Assembly: GCF_022803015.1 (NCBI RefSeq)
Contig: NZ_JAFKON010000005.1
Span: forward strand, 186,001 to 250,000
DNA from: Arthrobacter humicola
GTDB lineage: Bacteria; Actinomycetota; Actinomycetes; Actinomycetales; Micrococcaceae
DNA length: 64,000 nucleotides
Direction of reading: 5' to 3'
The translations under genes and the position numbers were made by a program. The notes below the pieces were generated by a model, which saw only the letters and a program-made list of their open reading frames with translations, searched no databases and was not told where the DNA came from. Of the stretch, positions 38,491 to 47,859 are shown piece by piece (position 1 is the stretch's first letter; each line of letters begins with the position of its first letter).

Positions 38491-38522
38491 AAAAAAGAGC
38501 CGACATCAGTTGATGCCAGCTC
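38491..38522 (-). terminator. Intrinsic terminator in the uricase 5' leader (attenuator candidate)
   Basis: On the minus strand GAGCTGGCATCA (38522-38511) pairs with TGATGTCGGCTC (38508-38497) across a two-base gap, 12 pairs including two G-U wobbles, followed at once by TTTTTT. On the plus strand the same wobble positions become A-C mismatches, so the structure belongs to a minus-strand RNA. It lies 90 bp before uricase. Upstream, CAGGT/ACCTG (about 38549-38564) forms a small stem, and CAGCAGG could pair with part of the terminator. Confidence 0.75.
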
Positions 38523-38704
38523 ATTACGACCCTGCCTGCTGCTCCCAGGTTACGTGACCTGCGCCACGAATTGGGATTAAGCGTAGCCCGGTCCGGGCGT
38601 GGTGTACATCACTTTTCGAAAAAACGGTTTGTGACCGCGGCGGCCAACGCTCTTGACCGCCGGCTCCGCCCGCCCCTACTCTTTTCCACATAACAATAAA
38701 TTAT

Positions 38705-38719
38705 TTCCAAATTGTGGAA
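38705..38719. promoter_or_regulatory. Candidate purine-regulon operator upstream of the 60-residue gene
   Basis: TTCCAAATTGTGGAA is an imperfect palindrome (6 of 7 pairs) that fits TTCC-N7-GGAA, as at 29038. TTTTCCACATAACAATAAAT directly upstream is AT-rich and could hold the -35/-10 region, so the site would sit near the transcription start. Confidence 0.55.
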
Positions 38720-38779
38720 CTCCTCCGCGTGCTTCGACTCGGTGCGGAGAAGCGCCCAGCAATGCATGAGGAGGAATCC

Positions 38780-38962
38780 ATGAACTCGCAGGAGACGGAC
38801 AGTGCCGTTGAATTTCCGGCGCCCGGGGTGGAGCTGTACCTGCCGTTCGCCGCCACGGACTTCGGCGCCACGGACCCAGACTTCTACATTCCGGCCGACT
38901 GCGAGCGGAGGGACCGCGGCTTTTCCCGGTGGCTCCGCGCGCTGCCGCTCTTTGGCCGGTAG
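38780..38962 (+). CDS. 60-residue protein of unknown function
   Basis: The ATG at 38780 follows GAGGAGG at six bases, a strong start. The product begins MNSQETDSAVEFPAPGVELY, continues PFAATDFGATDPDFYIPADC and ends in a basic segment (ERRDRGFSRWLRALPLFGR). Third codon positions are G/C-rich as in its neighbours. There is no membrane helix or known motif; the acidic front and basic amphipathic tail suggest a small adaptor or leader. It lies between uricase and the deaminase, directly behind a candidate purine operator. Confidence 0.65.
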   Translation: MNSQETDSAVEFPAPGVELYLPFAATDFGATDPDFYIPADCERRDRGFSRWLRALPLFGR

Positions 38963-39238
38963 GCGTTTCTCTTGGGCGGTTGGGCGGCGGCAGGGCCTTG
39001 GCGTGAAGACCCGGAAATAGAGATTTCACATAACGAAACTGGGCTTCCCTCAAATAGGGCGCGCCGCGCGGACATCCCGGTGCTACTGTCGATCTTGCCA
39101 ACGGCGGGCAGCCCGGGATCCGGGAAGCTATCTACCAGGCGCAACCTTCAAGGCACATGCTGAAGACTGGTCACCGTCGCATACGGCCCTTGCGTACCCG
39201 TCACGGTGTACAGGCTTCCGCAGGTAGGGAGTGGCGGC

Positions 39239-39733
39239 ATGACTACAACCGATACGGCCCAGAAGTTCCTGGCGAGATCCATCGAGTTGGCCACGGCCAA
39301 CGTCCTGAACGGCGGTGGCCCGTTCGGCGCAGTGGTGGTCACTGCGGACGGGCTAGCGTTCGAAGGCGTCAACCGCGTCACCGCCACCAACGATCCCACG
39401 GCGCACGCCGAGGTCACGGCCATCCGGCAGGCCTGCAGCGAACTTGGCACTTTCGATCTCAGCGGAGCCACGCTCTACTGCAGCTGCGAGCCGTGCCCCA
39501 TGTGCCTGGCGTCCGCACTGTGGGCGCGGGTGTCACGCGTGATGTTCGCCGCGGACCGGCACGATGCCGCGGCTGCGGGGTTCGATGACGCCGTCTTCTA
39601 CGAATACTTCGAAAACGACCAGCGCGACACGCTCATGCCGGTGGGCAGGCTGCAACTGACAGACCCGCAAGCGCCCGCGGCACTGGATCCCTTCAAGGCC
39701 TGGAACTCGCTCGAGTCCCGGACCGACTACTAG
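39239..39733 (+). CDS. Guanine-deaminase-like nucleoside deaminase
   Basis: 164 residues from the ATG at 39239, preceded by GGGAG. The cytidine-deaminase-fold zinc site is H56-A-E58 in TAHAEVTAIRQAC and C86-x-x-C89 in CSCEPCPMCL; GGGPFGAVVV and the Tyr/Asn-rich end (YEYFENDQRD) are as in bacterial GuaD. It probably deaminates guanine to xanthine, feeding the xanthine dehydrogenase encoded downstream. AT-rich TTTCACATAACGAAA at about 39030 may be its promoter region; no other gene is visible in 38963-39238. Confidence 0.88.
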   Translation: MTTTDTAQKFLARSIELATANVLNGGGPFGAVVVTADGLAFEGVNRVTATNDPTAHAEVTAIRQACSELGTFDLSGATLYCSCEPCPMCLASALWARVSRVMFAADRHDAAAAGFDDAVFYEYFENDQRDTLMPVGRLQLTDPQAPAALDPFKAWNSLESRTDY

Positions 39734-39750
39734 CGCCGGGGACTGCGGCC

Positions 39751-41016
39751 ATGTTGGATCTGCTCCCGCACCTGGGCACATGGCGGCCGGCCGCGTCCGG
39801 GCAGCTCTGCGCGGTGGCCACCGTCGTGGGCACTGCCGGATCAGTGCCGAGGCCCGTGGGCACCTCCATGCTGGTCTCGGAGACCGGCGAGGTGCTGGGC
39901 AGCCTGTCCGGTGGATGCGTTGAAGGGGCCGTTGTGGAAGCGGCCCTGGAGGCAATGCGCGACGGCGGGACGCGCCGGGAGTTCTTCGGATACAGCGCCG
40001 AGGACGCGTTTGCCGCCGGGCTGACCTGCGGCGGCGGGCTGGAAATCCACATCGAACCCCTGGGCGCAGGGCCCGGCCGGCTGCGGCTGGACAGCCTGCA
40101 GGCCCTGGCCGGGAGGCATCCGGCCGGGGCCGCGCTGATCCGCAGGATGGACGCCGGCGGACGCGGCGCCGTCGTGGTTCCTGACCCGGCGGCCTTCCGG
40201 GTACTGCAGTCGGCCGAACTCGCCGCGCTGCTCGGGGCGGGCGGGTCCGCCGGTGCCGGGCGCATGCTGCCGGCCGCGGCAGCCCAGCTGGAACCGCTGC
40301 TGAGGGGAGGCCGTACCGGGCTGATCGGGCTCGCACCCGCGGGGGAGTGCCAGCCGGAACCCGTCAGCCTGCTGGTGGAGAGCCGGCTGCCCGCGGCGCG
40401 CCTGCTGATCTTCGGCGCCAATGACTTCGGTGCGGCGCTCGTCCCGGCCGCGAAACTCCTGGGCTTCCATGTCACGGTGTGCGATGCGCGCCCGGCGTTC
40501 GCACAGCAGGACAGGTTCGGCGCCGCGGACGAGGTGGCCACGGCCTGGCCGCACCGGTACCTGGCGGACCAGGCACGGGCCGGCCGCACCGACGCACGGA
40601 CGGCCATCTGCGTCCTCACGCACGATCCGAAATTCGATGTCCCGCTCCTGCAGGCCGCGCTCGGCCTGGACGTGGACTATGTCGGCGCCATGGGGTCCAG
40701 ACGAAGCCACCGCGGGCGGATCGATGCTCTGCGGCAGGCCGGCGTGGCCGACGGCGACCTGGCCCGGCTGCACTCACCCATCGGCCTGGACCTCGGCGCC
40801 GTCACGCCGGAAGAGGTCGCGGTCTCCATCACGGCAGAACTCGTGGCCAACCGGAGCAAGGCCGCCGGGCTGGCCCAGGGCAGCGTGTCCCTGAAGGATG
40901 CCAGCGGCCCCATTCACCACTACTCCCGAAATCATCAGGACAGCAGTCATCACGGCCGCAACCATCACGACAGCAGCGCCGGCATGCCGGAACCTGAGGA
41001 GGCCCAGTGGACATGA
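39751..41016 (+). CDS. xdhC: XdhC-family xanthine dehydrogenase maturation protein
   Basis: 421 residues. The N-terminal XdhC/CoxI domain has VVGTAGSVPRPVGTSMLV and GSLSGGCVEGAVVE; the C-terminal Rossmann domain has LLIFGANDFGAALVPAAKLLGF, VCVLTHDPKFD-like ICVLTHDPKFDVPLL and YVGAMGSRRSHRGR. XdhC proteins bind molybdenum cofactor, promote its sulfuration and insert it into xanthine dehydrogenase. A histidine-rich tail (HHYSRNHQDSSHHGRNHHD) after the conserved end is unusual. Its stop overlaps the next ATG (ATGA). Confidence 0.92.
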   Translation: MLDLLPHLGTWRPAASGQLCAVATVVGTAGSVPRPVGTSMLVSETGEVLGSLSGGCVEGAVVEAALEAMRDGGTRREFFGYSAEDAFAAGLTCGGGLEIHIEPLGAGPGRLRLDSLQALAGRHPAGAALIRRMDAGGRGAVVVPDPAAFRVLQSAELAALLGAGGSAGAGRMLPAAAAQLEPLLRGGRTGLIGLAPAGECQPEPVSLLVESRLPAARLLIFGANDFGAALVPAAKLLGFHVTVCDARPAFAQQDRFGAADEVATAWPHRYLADQARAGRTDARTAICVLTHDPKFDVPLLQAALGLDVDYVGAMGSRRSHRGRIDALRQAGVADGDLARLHSPIGLDLGAVTPEEVAVSITAELVANRSKAAGLAQGSVSLKDASGPIHHYSRNHQDSSHHGRNHHDSSAGMPEPEEAQWT

Positions 41017-41987
41017 ACACCATCGAGGCCGTGGTCCGCACCGCGGATCCGGCGCAGTGGCGCGAAGGGGACGCCTGGCTCGCGGGGGGCACCGTGCTTT
41101 TCTCCTCCGGGAGCCCCTCCGCCGGACAGGAACCGCTCCGGCGCCTCCTGGACCTCGGCTCCACGGACTGGACACCCATAGCGGTGTCGGCGGCCGGCAT
41201 CGAGCTGGCGGCAACCTGCACCATCGCGCAACTGTATGCATTCCCGGATGCGGATGCGGATGCGGATGCGGATGCCGGCTCGGCCGCCGGCCGGGGGCTG
41301 GCCGGGAACTGGCCCGGCGTGGAACTCGTCCGCCCCTGCTGCGAGTCCTTTGTGGCCTCCTTCAAGGTCTGGAACATGTCCACGGTGGGCGGCAACCTGT
41401 GCACTTCCCTGCCGGCCGGGCCCATGATCTCGCTTTGCGCGGCGCTCGACGCCACGGCCACCATTCTGGGCCCCGGCGGCGCCCGCCGCACGCTCCCGGT
41501 GCTGGACTTCGTTACGGGCGACGGGACGAACTGCCTCGCTCCCGGCGAGCTCCTGCGCAGCGTGGGCCTGCCGGCGGTGGCACTGTCCTCCCGGGTGGCC
41601 TTCCGCCGGCTGTCGCTGAGCAACCTGGGCAGGTCAGCGGTGCTGCTGATTGGAAGGCTCGACGCCGGCGGCACCCTGGTCCTGACCGTCACCGCAGCCA
41701 CCAAGCGCCCCGTGCAGCTGCGTCTGGAGTCCTCCGCGGCGGCGCTCGCCGGCGCCCTCACTGATGCTCTCTCCGAGGCCTTGGATACCGCCGTCCCCGA
41801 TGACCTGTACCACGACGACGTCCACGGCCTGCCCGCCTGGCGCAAGGACATGACGTACCGGCTGGCCCATGAAATCCAGGCCGAACTCACCGCCCCGGCA
41901 GACCGCGACCCGTTACGCATATCCGGTGACTTCTGGCCGCCGCGGGGCGGGACCCTTAACGGTGGACCCCGGACGGAAGGTGCCTGA
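41013..41987 (+). CDS. Xanthine dehydrogenase FAD-binding subunit
   Basis: 324 residues from the ATG at 41013, which overlaps the xdhC stop; GTG at 41007 is an alternative. FAD_binding_5 features are [12 protein letters not shown] near the N-terminus and [27 protein letters not shown], equivalent to the TVGGN FAD loop, followed by a CO_deh_flav_C domain. A 30-bp repeat adds [10 protein letters not shown] after residue 78. It transfers electrons from the Fe-S/Mo subunit to the acceptor. Confidence 0.9.
   Translation: MNTIEAVVRTADPAQWREGDAWLAGGTVLFSSGSPSAGQEPLRRLLDLGSTDWTPIAVSAAGIELAATCTIAQLYAFPDADADADADAGSAAGRGLAGNWPGVELVRPCCESFVASFKVWNMSTVGGNLCTSLPAGPMISLCAALDATATILGPGGARRTLPVLDFVTGDGTNCLAPGELLRSVGLPAVALSSRVAFRRLSLSNLGRSAVLLIGRLDAGGTLVLTVTAATKRPVQLRLESSAAALAGALTDALSEALDTAVPDDLYHDDVHGLPAWRKDMTYRLAHEIQAELTAPADRDPLRISGDFWPPRGGTLNGGPRTEGA
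41247..41276 (+). repeat. Five 6-bp tandem repeats encoding Asp-Ala
   Basis: GATGCG occurs four times and is followed by GATGCC, inserting (Asp-Ala)5 in the first domain of the FAD subunit. The tract could expand or contract without changing the frame. Confidence 0.95.
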
Positions 41988-41989
41988 GC

Positions 41990-44842
41990 ATGAGAATCGA
42001 GATCAACGGCATCCCGGCGCAGGCCGAACCCCGCCCCGGCCAGTGCCTGCGGACGTACCTTCGCGAGCAGGGGAACCTGGGTGTCAAGAAGGGCTGCGAC
42101 GCCGGCGATTGCGGCGCCTGCACGGTGCATGTGGACGGGGTGCCGGTGCACAGCTGCATTTATCCCGCCGTCCGCGCGGAAGGCCGCGCGGTCACCACGG
42201 TGGAAGGATTGGCTGCCGCCCGCGCCTCCGGCGGGTCTGATGACCCCGACGGCGCCGCACTTCATCCGATGCAGCAGCAGTTCCTGGACCGGCAGGGTTT
42301 CCAGTGCGGTTTTTGCACGGCCGGCATGGTGATGACGGCCGCGACGTTCGATGAGGAGCAGAAGGCGGACCTGCCGCGGAACCTGAAGGGCAACCTGTGC
42401 CGGTGCACCGGGTACACGGCCATCGAGGACGCCGTCTGCGGGAGGGGGAGCCGCCCGGTCACCTCTGGAACGGACCCCTCTGGCCCGGACACGGCGGCCG
42501 CGGGGCCCGGCCGGCCGGAGCCGCGCCCCGGACAACTGGGCGACGACGCTCCTGCCCCCGCCGGCCTCGCCATCGTCACGGGGCAGGCCCGCTACACCCT
42601 GGACGTCCCGGCCGAAGAGCTGCCCGGGCTGCTGCACGCGAAACTGCTGCGCTCCCCGCATGCCCACGCCCGGATCCGATCCATCGACGCAGCAGCCGCG
42701 CTGGCGATTCCCGGCGTCGCGGCGGTCTTCACCCATGAGGACTCCCCGGCGCAGCTGTTTTCGACCGCGCAGCACGAGCTCTACACGGACGACCCGGACG
42801 ACACCCGCGTCTTTGACGACGTCGTGCGGTTCACCGGCCAGCGCGTCGCCGCCGTCGTCGCCGGGACGGTGGCGGCGGCGGAGGCAGGCGTGCGGGCCCT
42901 GAAGGTCGACTACGAGGTGCTGGATGCGGTCTTTACCCCGGAGAACGCCATGCTCCCCGGCGCCCCCGCCCTCCACGGGGACAAGGACGCAACCACGGCC
43001 CGCATCAGCCGGCCGGAGCGGAACGTCGTCGCGGAACTGCATTCCGAGCTCGGCGATATGGCGGCCGGGTTCGCCGCGGCGGACTTCATCCACGAACACA
43101 CCTACCGGACTCAACGGGTGCAGCACATGGCGCTCGAAACCCATGCCTCCATCGCCTCCATCGGCGGTGACGGGCGGCTGCTGATCCGCACCTCCAGCCA
43201 GGTCCCGTTCCTGGTGCGGCGCACCCTGGGGCGGGTGTTCGGCCTGCCGGAAGAGCAGATCCGGGTGGTTGCCGGACGGGTGGGCGGCGGTTTTGGCGGC
43301 AAACAAGAGGTGCTCACCGAGGACGTTGTCGCTCTGGCGGCCCTGAAGCTCAACCGCCCCGTGCAGCTTGAATTCACCCGGACCGAACAGTTCACCGCCG
43401 CCACCACCAAGCATCCCTTCACCATCCATCTCACGGCCGGCGCCAGCCGCGACGGGAGGCTGACCGCACTGAAGCTGGAGGTGCTCACCAACACCGGCGC
43501 CTATGGCAACCACGCCACCGGGGTCATGTTCCACGGCTGCGGCGAGTCGTTGGCGGTGTACAAGTGCGCCAACAAGAAAGTGGACGCCCACGCCGTGTAC
43601 ACCAACACCGTGCCGTCCGGTGCCTTCCGCGGCTACGGGCTCAGCCAGATGATCTTCGCGATCGAATCCGGCATCGACGAGCTCGCGGCAGCGATCGGCA
43701 TGAACCCCCTGGAGTTCCGCCGCCGGAACATGGTCCGGGAAGGCGACGACATGCTGTCCATCCGCGACGAGCCCCAGGAAGATGTCCGCTACGGAAGCTA
43801 CGGCCTGGACCAGTGCACGAAGCTGGTAGAGGACGCCCTGGCCCGTGGACGGGAACGCTGCCGCGCGGCCGGCCTCGACAGCCCGGGACCGGACTGGGTG
43901 GTCGGGGAGGGGACTGCCCTGTCCATGATCGACACCGTCCCGCCACGCGGCCACTATGCCCACTCCAGGCTCCGGCTCCTGCCCGACGGGACCTACGCCG
44001 CCGACGTCGGGACGGCAGAATTTGGCAACGGCACCACCACCGTCCACGCGCAGCTCGCGGCCACCGCGCTGTCCACCTCCGCCGCCCGCGTCACCCTCCG
44101 GCAGTCCGACACCGACCTCGTGGACCACGATTCGGGCGCGTTCGGATCTGCCGGCACCGTGGTGGCCGGCAAAGCGACGCTGGCCGCCGCAGAGGACCTC
44201 GCCCTCCGCATCCGCGCCTTCGCCGCCGGCCTCCGCCGCGTGCCGCCCTCCGGCTGCGTCCTGGACGGGGACGCCGTGGTCTGCGAGGGAACCCGGGTGC
44301 CCCTGACGGATATTTACGACGCCGCTGAGCAGGCCGGCGTCGAGCTCGCCGCCGAGGGGCGTTGCGGCGGGACGCCGCGCTCGGTGGCGTTCAATGTCCA
44401 GGGCTTCCGGGTGGCGGTGAACACCGGGACGGGGGAGCTGCGGATCCTGCAGAGCGTGCAGGCGGCCGATGCCGGCGTGGTGGTCAACCCGCGCCAGTGC
44501 CGCGGCCAGATCGAAGGCGGGATCGCGCAGGCCCTCGGCTCTGCGCTCTACGAGGAGGTCACAGTGGACGACGCCGGCCGCGTCACCACCGACGTCCTGC
44601 GGCAGTACCACGTCCCCTCCTTCGCCGACGTGCCGCGCAGCGAGGTGTACTTCGCCGACACCAGCGACAAGCTGGGCCCGCTGGGCGCGAAGTCGATGAG
44701 CGAGAGCCCGTTCAACCCGGTGGCGCCGGCGCTCGCGAACGCCATCCGGAACGCCACCGGCGTGAGGTTTTCCGAGCTGCCCATCTCCCGGGACAAGATT
44801 TACCTGGCCCTGAAGGAGGCGGGGCTGGTTCCCCCGCTTTGA
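41990..44842 (+). CDS. Xanthine dehydrogenase, fused [2Fe-2S] and molybdenum-binding subunit
   Basis: 950 residues. The first 160 hold two [2Fe-2S] sites: C36, C41, C44, C56 (plant-ferredoxin type) and C106, C109, C137, C139. The remainder is the Mo-cofactor domain: [58 protein letters not shown] and, near the end, [16 protein letters not shown], where the glutamate matches the catalytic base. Fusion of these two subunits with a separate FAD protein is the arrangement here. It converts hypoxanthine and xanthine to urate. Confidence 0.93.
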   Translation: MRIEINGIPAQAEPRPGQCLRTYLREQGNLGVKKGCDAGDCGACTVHVDGVPVHSCIYPAVRAEGRAVTTVEGLAAARASGGSDDPDGAALHPMQQQFLDRQGFQCGFCTAGMVMTAATFDEEQKADLPRNLKGNLCRCTGYTAIEDAVCGRGSRPVTSGTDPSGPDTAAAGPGRPEPRPGQLGDDAPAPAGLAIVTGQARYTLDVPAEELPGLLHAKLLRSPHAHARIRSIDAAAALAIPGVAAVFTHEDSPAQLFSTAQHELYTDDPDDTRVFDDVVRFTGQRVAAVVAGTVAAAEAGVRALKVDYEVLDAVFTPENAMLPGAPALHGDKDATTARISRPERNVVAELHSELGDMAAGFAAADFIHEHTYRTQRVQHMALETHASIASIGGDGRLLIRTSSQVPFLVRRTLGRVFGLPEEQIRVVAGRVGGGFGGKQEVLTEDVVALAALKLNRPVQLEFTRTEQFTAATTKHPFTIHLTAGASRDGRLTALKLEVLTNTGAYGNHATGVMFHGCGESLAVYKCANKKVDAHAVYTNTVPSGAFRGYGLSQMIFAIESGIDELAAAIGMNPLEFRRRNMVREGDDMLSIRDEPQEDVRYGSYGLDQCTKLVEDALARGRERCRAAGLDSPGPDWVVGEGTALSMIDTVPPRGHYAHSRLRLLPDGTYAADVGTAEFGNGTTTVHAQLAATALSTSAARVTLRQSDTDLVDHDSGAFGSAGTVVAGKATLAAAEDLALRIRAFAAGLRRVPPSGCVLDGDAVVCEGTRVPLTDIYDAAEQAGVELAAEGRCGGTPRSVAFNVQGFRVAVNTGTGELRILQSVQAADAGVVVNPRQCRGQIEGGIAQALGSALYEEVTVDDAGRVTTDVLRQYHVPSFADVPRSEVYFADTSDKLGPLGAKSMSESPFNPVAPALANAIRNATGVRFSELPISRDKIYLALKEAGLVPPL

Positions 44843-44857
44843 GGCCGTTAACGGCCT
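44842..44857. promoter_or_regulatory. 16-bp perfect palindrome upstream of aldo/keto reductase
   Basis: AGGCCGTTAACGGCCT overlaps the xanthine dehydrogenase stop codon and ends 11 bp before the aldo/keto reductase ATG; TATAGT directly after it could be a -10 box. It may be an operator or a small transcript hairpin. Confidence 0.4.
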
Positions 44858-44868
44858 ATAGTCGGACG

Positions 44869-45852
44869 ATGGAACAACGAATCTTGGGCAAAACCGGACG
44901 AAACGTCTCCACCGTCGGGCTGGGGACCTGGCAGCTCGGCGCGGACTGGGGCAACGTGGACCCCGCACAGGCGCAGGCCATCCTGGCGGCCTCCGCCGAA
45001 GCGGGCGTCACGTTCTTCGACACCGCGGACGTCTATGGCGACGGCCGCAGCGAGCAGGCCATCGGCGCGTTCCTCGCGGACAACCCCGGTCTGGACATCA
45101 CGGTGGCCACCAAGATGGGCCGGCGGGTGGAGCAGCGGCCGGAGAACTACAACCTCGCCAACTTCCGCGAATGGACGGACCGGTCGCGGCGCAACCTGGG
45201 CGTCGAGCAGCTGGATCTGGTCCAGCTGCACTGCCCGCCCACCGCCGTGTACAGCAACGACGAGGTCTACGACGCGCTGGACACGCTCGTGGCCGAGGGC
45301 GCCATCCGGAACTACGGCGTCAGTGTGGAGCGGACCGAGGAAGCCCTCGAGGCCATGCGCCACGAAGGCACCGCCACCGTGCAGATCATCCTCAACGCCT
45401 TCCGGCTCAAGCCGCTGGACAAGGTGCTGCCCGCGGCTGAGGCCGCCGGCGTGGGCATCATCGCCCGCGTCCCGCTCGCCTCCGGGCTGCTCTCCGGAAA
45501 ATACACTGCGGACACGACCTTCGCCGAGGACGACCACCGGAACTATAACCGCACCGGCTCAGCGTTCGACGTCGGGGAGACCTTCTCCGGCGTGGACTTC
45601 GGCCAGGGCCTCAAAGCGGTGGCCGAGTTCGAGGAACTGGTGCCCGACGGCGTTAGCACCGCCCAGGCGGCCATCGCCTGGATCGCGGCGCAGGACGGCG
45701 TCAGCACGGTGATCCCGGGCGCGCGGAACGTGGACCAGGCGCGCGCCAACGCCGCCGCGGCGGATGTCAGCGGCATTGACGCCACCTTCGACGTCGGCGT
45801 CCGCGAAATCTATGACCGCTACTTCCGCGAATCGATCCACCCCCGCTGGTAG
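44869..45852 (+). CDS. Aldo/keto reductase
   Basis: 327 residues from the ATG at 44869; the frame is open far upstream only by chance. AKR features are FFDTADVYGDGRSEQAIG (catalytic Asp and Tyr), the lysine in VATKMG and the histidine in LVQLHCP, with the NADPH-binding end VIPGARNVDQARANAAA. It reduces aldehydes or ketones; the substrate is unknown. It is only 26 bp from the xanthine dehydrogenase gene, so co-transcription is possible. Confidence 0.9.
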   Translation: MEQRILGKTGRNVSTVGLGTWQLGADWGNVDPAQAQAILAASAEAGVTFFDTADVYGDGRSEQAIGAFLADNPGLDITVATKMGRRVEQRPENYNLANFREWTDRSRRNLGVEQLDLVQLHCPPTAVYSNDEVYDALDTLVAEGAIRNYGVSVERTEEALEAMRHEGTATVQIILNAFRLKPLDKVLPAAEAAGVGIIARVPLASGLLSGKYTADTTFAEDDHRNYNRTGSAFDVGETFSGVDFGQGLKAVAEFEELVPDGVSTAQAAIAWIAAQDGVSTVIPGARNVDQARANAAAADVSGIDATFDVGVREIYDRYFRESIHPRW

Positions 45853-45945
45853 ACCCTCCTCAAACCAATGCAAGGTCAGAAACGGCCCATGGCGGCGTGG
45901 TTCAGGGCCGTAGCTGACCTCGCGTTGTGGTTGGCGTAGCCGACG

Positions 45946-46470
45946 TTAGGCCGGCGGGTACCACACCCGCTTCCCCTCAACGCGGGCGAAGGAAGTCAGG
46001 GTGTGGGGTTTCGCGGACTTTTCCGTCATGATGTCCAGCACCCCGACATTCCGGACCAGGAGCGCGTCACCGATCAGCGAGCGGTGGCAGCGCCACGGGA
46101 CGGCTTCCGCGCACATGATTGCCGAATCGTTGGCCCGCCCGCGGTCCAGCAGCTGGTCGATGGCCGCGGAGAATTCTTCGGTCTGCATGTAGTCCGCATA
46201 TCCCCGAAACGACGCGTTGCGCCAGGCGCCGTTGGGGCTGTCCTTCCGGGCGTGCCGCAGACCACCGAGGGATTCCATTCGCCGGTAGGTGATTCCGCTG
46301 GCCCGCACGCTCGCGGCCAGCGCGTCCCCGTTGAACTGTGGATTGTGGCGCGACTTCGGGACGGTGCGCACGTCGATCAGCTTCTTGACGCCGTGGGCCT
46401 GCAGGATGCCGATGAATTCGCCAATGGGATGAGTGGAGTGCCCCACCGTGAAGATGGTCATGTCCGTCAT
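45946..46470 (-). CDS. DUF488 family protein
   Basis: 174 residues. TIFTVGHSTHPIGEFIGIL, KKLIDVRTVPKSRHNPQFN, SLGGLRHARKDSPNGAWRN and the late CAEAVPWRCHRSLIGDALL are DUF488 motifs, with a CxE...CHR arrangement. The family's function is unknown; it is often found near DNA repair or metal genes. It is divergent from the uracil-DNA-glycosylase-like gene. Confidence 0.85.
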   Translation of the reverse strand: MTDMTIFTVGHSTHPIGEFIGILQAHGVKKLIDVRTVPKSRHNPQFNGDALAASVRASGITYRRMESLGGLRHARKDSPNGAWRNASFRGYADYMQTEEFSAAIDQLLDRGRANDSAIMCAEAVPWRCHRSLIGDALLVRNVGVLDIMTEKSAKPHTLTSFARVEGKRVWYPPA

Positions 46471-46561
46471 CCCCCCATGCTAAAGCGGCTCGCCTGCGCC
46501 GACGGTGTAGCGGCCCGGATATTCTGGAGGACCTACCGGCTGTCAACGAAACGGGTACGGA

Positions 46562-47206
46562 ATGACTTCATCCTCCATCGATGGCTTTGTTGACCGTCTT
46601 GCGGCCGTGGCAACAGGACCCGGGTGCAACAACTTCTTCGATCACACCGCGCCGGGAAATGCGCAGCGCCGGCGGAACCTGGCCATCTACCTGCGGGAGA
46701 TGCAGGACCGCGACCCAAAGGTTCTGCTCGTGGGGGAAGCCCCCGGTTATAGGGGCATGAGGATCACCGGGGTTCCCTTCACGAACCGCACCATGTTCGA
46801 GGGCCCAGCCAACGAGTTTGGGCTTTTCGGGCCGGGGAAGGGTTACGTGCTCCCGGCGGAAGCTGCGGGAATCGCTGCGGAGCCGACGGCCACGGTGATG
46901 TGGCAGGTGCTGGCCGAGCTGGAATTCCTGCCCCTGCTGTGGAGCGCCTGCCCGTGGCACACCCACGTGCCCGGGCGGCCGCTGTCCAACCGCACGCCAA
47001 AGGCTTCCGAGGCTGCGCTGGGAACTCCGTTTTGGCAGGCGCTCGCTGAGACGTTCCGCATCGATACCGTGGTGGCCGTGGGCAACGTGGCCTACCGCAG
47101 CCTGCAGCGCAGCGGCATGGACGTGCCGAAAATCAGGCACCCGGCGCACGGCGGCCGGTCCGGGTTCAAGCGTGGACTGCAGGAGTTTTTGGCTCACTCG
47201 CGCTAA
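46562..47206 (+). CDS. Uracil-DNA glycosylase superfamily protein
   Basis: 214 residues. VLLVGEAPGYRGMRITGVPFTNRTMF matches the GEAPG...G.PF motif of family 4/5-like UDGs, and KIRHPAHGG resembles the late HPS/HPA motif. The four cysteines of the family 4 Fe-S cluster are not arranged as expected, so activity on uracil is uncertain. It is transcribed alone, divergent from the DUF488 gene. Confidence 0.75.
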   Translation: MTSSSIDGFVDRLAAVATGPGCNNFFDHTAPGNAQRRRNLAIYLREMQDRDPKVLLVGEAPGYRGMRITGVPFTNRTMFEGPANEFGLFGPGKGYVLPAEAAGIAAEPTATVMWQVLAELEFLPLLWSACPWHTHVPGRPLSNRTPKASEAALGTPFWQALAETFRIDTVVAVGNVAYRSLQRSGMDVPKIRHPAHGGRSGFKRGLQEFLAHSR

Positions 47207-47214
47207 AACCGGCG

Positions 47215-47838
47215 CTAGTCGAGGAGGTGGAGCTGTTCGGGGGAGTCGAGGTCCTCGCCGTTGGAGAGGTCGCTGCAATCCACCAGATCAACCAGGTCCG
47301 GGTGGGCCCGCAGGAAATGCCGGGCGCCGGCGTCGCCCGTAGCGGTTTCCGCGGCTTCGGTTCGAAGACCGGCATCGAGCAGCAGCGGGTGTCCCCGCTG
47401 CAGTTTCCCGTCCGCGTCGCGGTAGGCGGCCGCCGTCACCCGGCCTGGCCGGTGGGACCCCAGCAGCCGGGTGACGGTCTTTTTGGTCAGGCCGGGCTCG
47501 TCCACCAGCGCAATGAGCACATGGTCCTCCGGGGCCGCAGCGGTGATACCGGCCCGGAACGAGCTGCCCATCCCGCTGGCCCAGTGCGGGTTGTCGATGA
47601 CCCGGTGCCGGCCGAGTTCGGTGGCGGCGCGGACCCTTGCCGCATCCGCGCCAAGCACCACCACCACCTCCCGGCAGCCGCCCGATAGCAGCACGTCAGC
47701 GAGCACTTCGACCAGCGTGCGGCCGCGGAGGGGGAGCAATGCCTTCGGCCCGAGCCCCAGCCGCGTCCCGGCTCCGGCGGCCAGCAGCACCGCCGTCGTG
47801 CCGCCGGATCCGGTGCCGTGCGCTCTGCTGTCGCTCAT
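47215..47838 (-). CDS. MocA-like molybdenum cofactor nucleotidyltransferase
   Basis: 207 residues. TAVLLAAGAGTRLGLGPKALLPLRGRTLVE is the nucleotide-binding motif of the MobA/MocA family; NPHWASGMGSSFRAGI, LVDEPGLT and QRGHPLLLD follow. MocA transfers CMP to molybdopterin for xanthine-dehydrogenase-type enzymes and is typically near xdh/cox genes, so it probably serves the xanthine dehydrogenase about 3 kb away. A sugar-nucleotide role is the alternative. Confidence 0.82.
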   Translation of the reverse strand: MSDSRAHGTGSGGTTAVLLAAGAGTRLGLGPKALLPLRGRTLVEVLADVLLSGGCREVVVVLGADAARVRAATELGRHRVIDNPHWASGMGSSFRAGITAAAPEDHVLIALVDEPGLTKKTVTRLLGSHRPGRVTAAAYRDADGKLQRGHPLLLDAGLRTEAAETATGDAGARHFLRAHPDLVDLVDCSDLSNGEDLDSPEQLHLLD

Positions 47839-47859
47839 CTGCCCACCATAACGCGCTTC

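Noticed and set aside
38497..38570. SRP RNA, ZTP or fluoride riboswitch in the uricase leader
   Set aside because: Some words (GGAGCAGCAGG, ACTGATG) resemble these RNAs, but the conserved cores and order of helices are not present; it is left as an unclassified leader.
41376..41390. Another GGACATGTCC-like unit inside the xanthine dehydrogenase FAD gene (AACATGTCCACGG)
   Set aside because: It encodes the conserved NMSTVGG motif and is isolated, so it is a chance match.
40829..44968. 1379-codon antisense open frame over the xanthine dehydrogenase genes
   Set aside because: It mirrors genuine genes with complete family motifs on the other strand; such frames are common in very GC-rich DNA.
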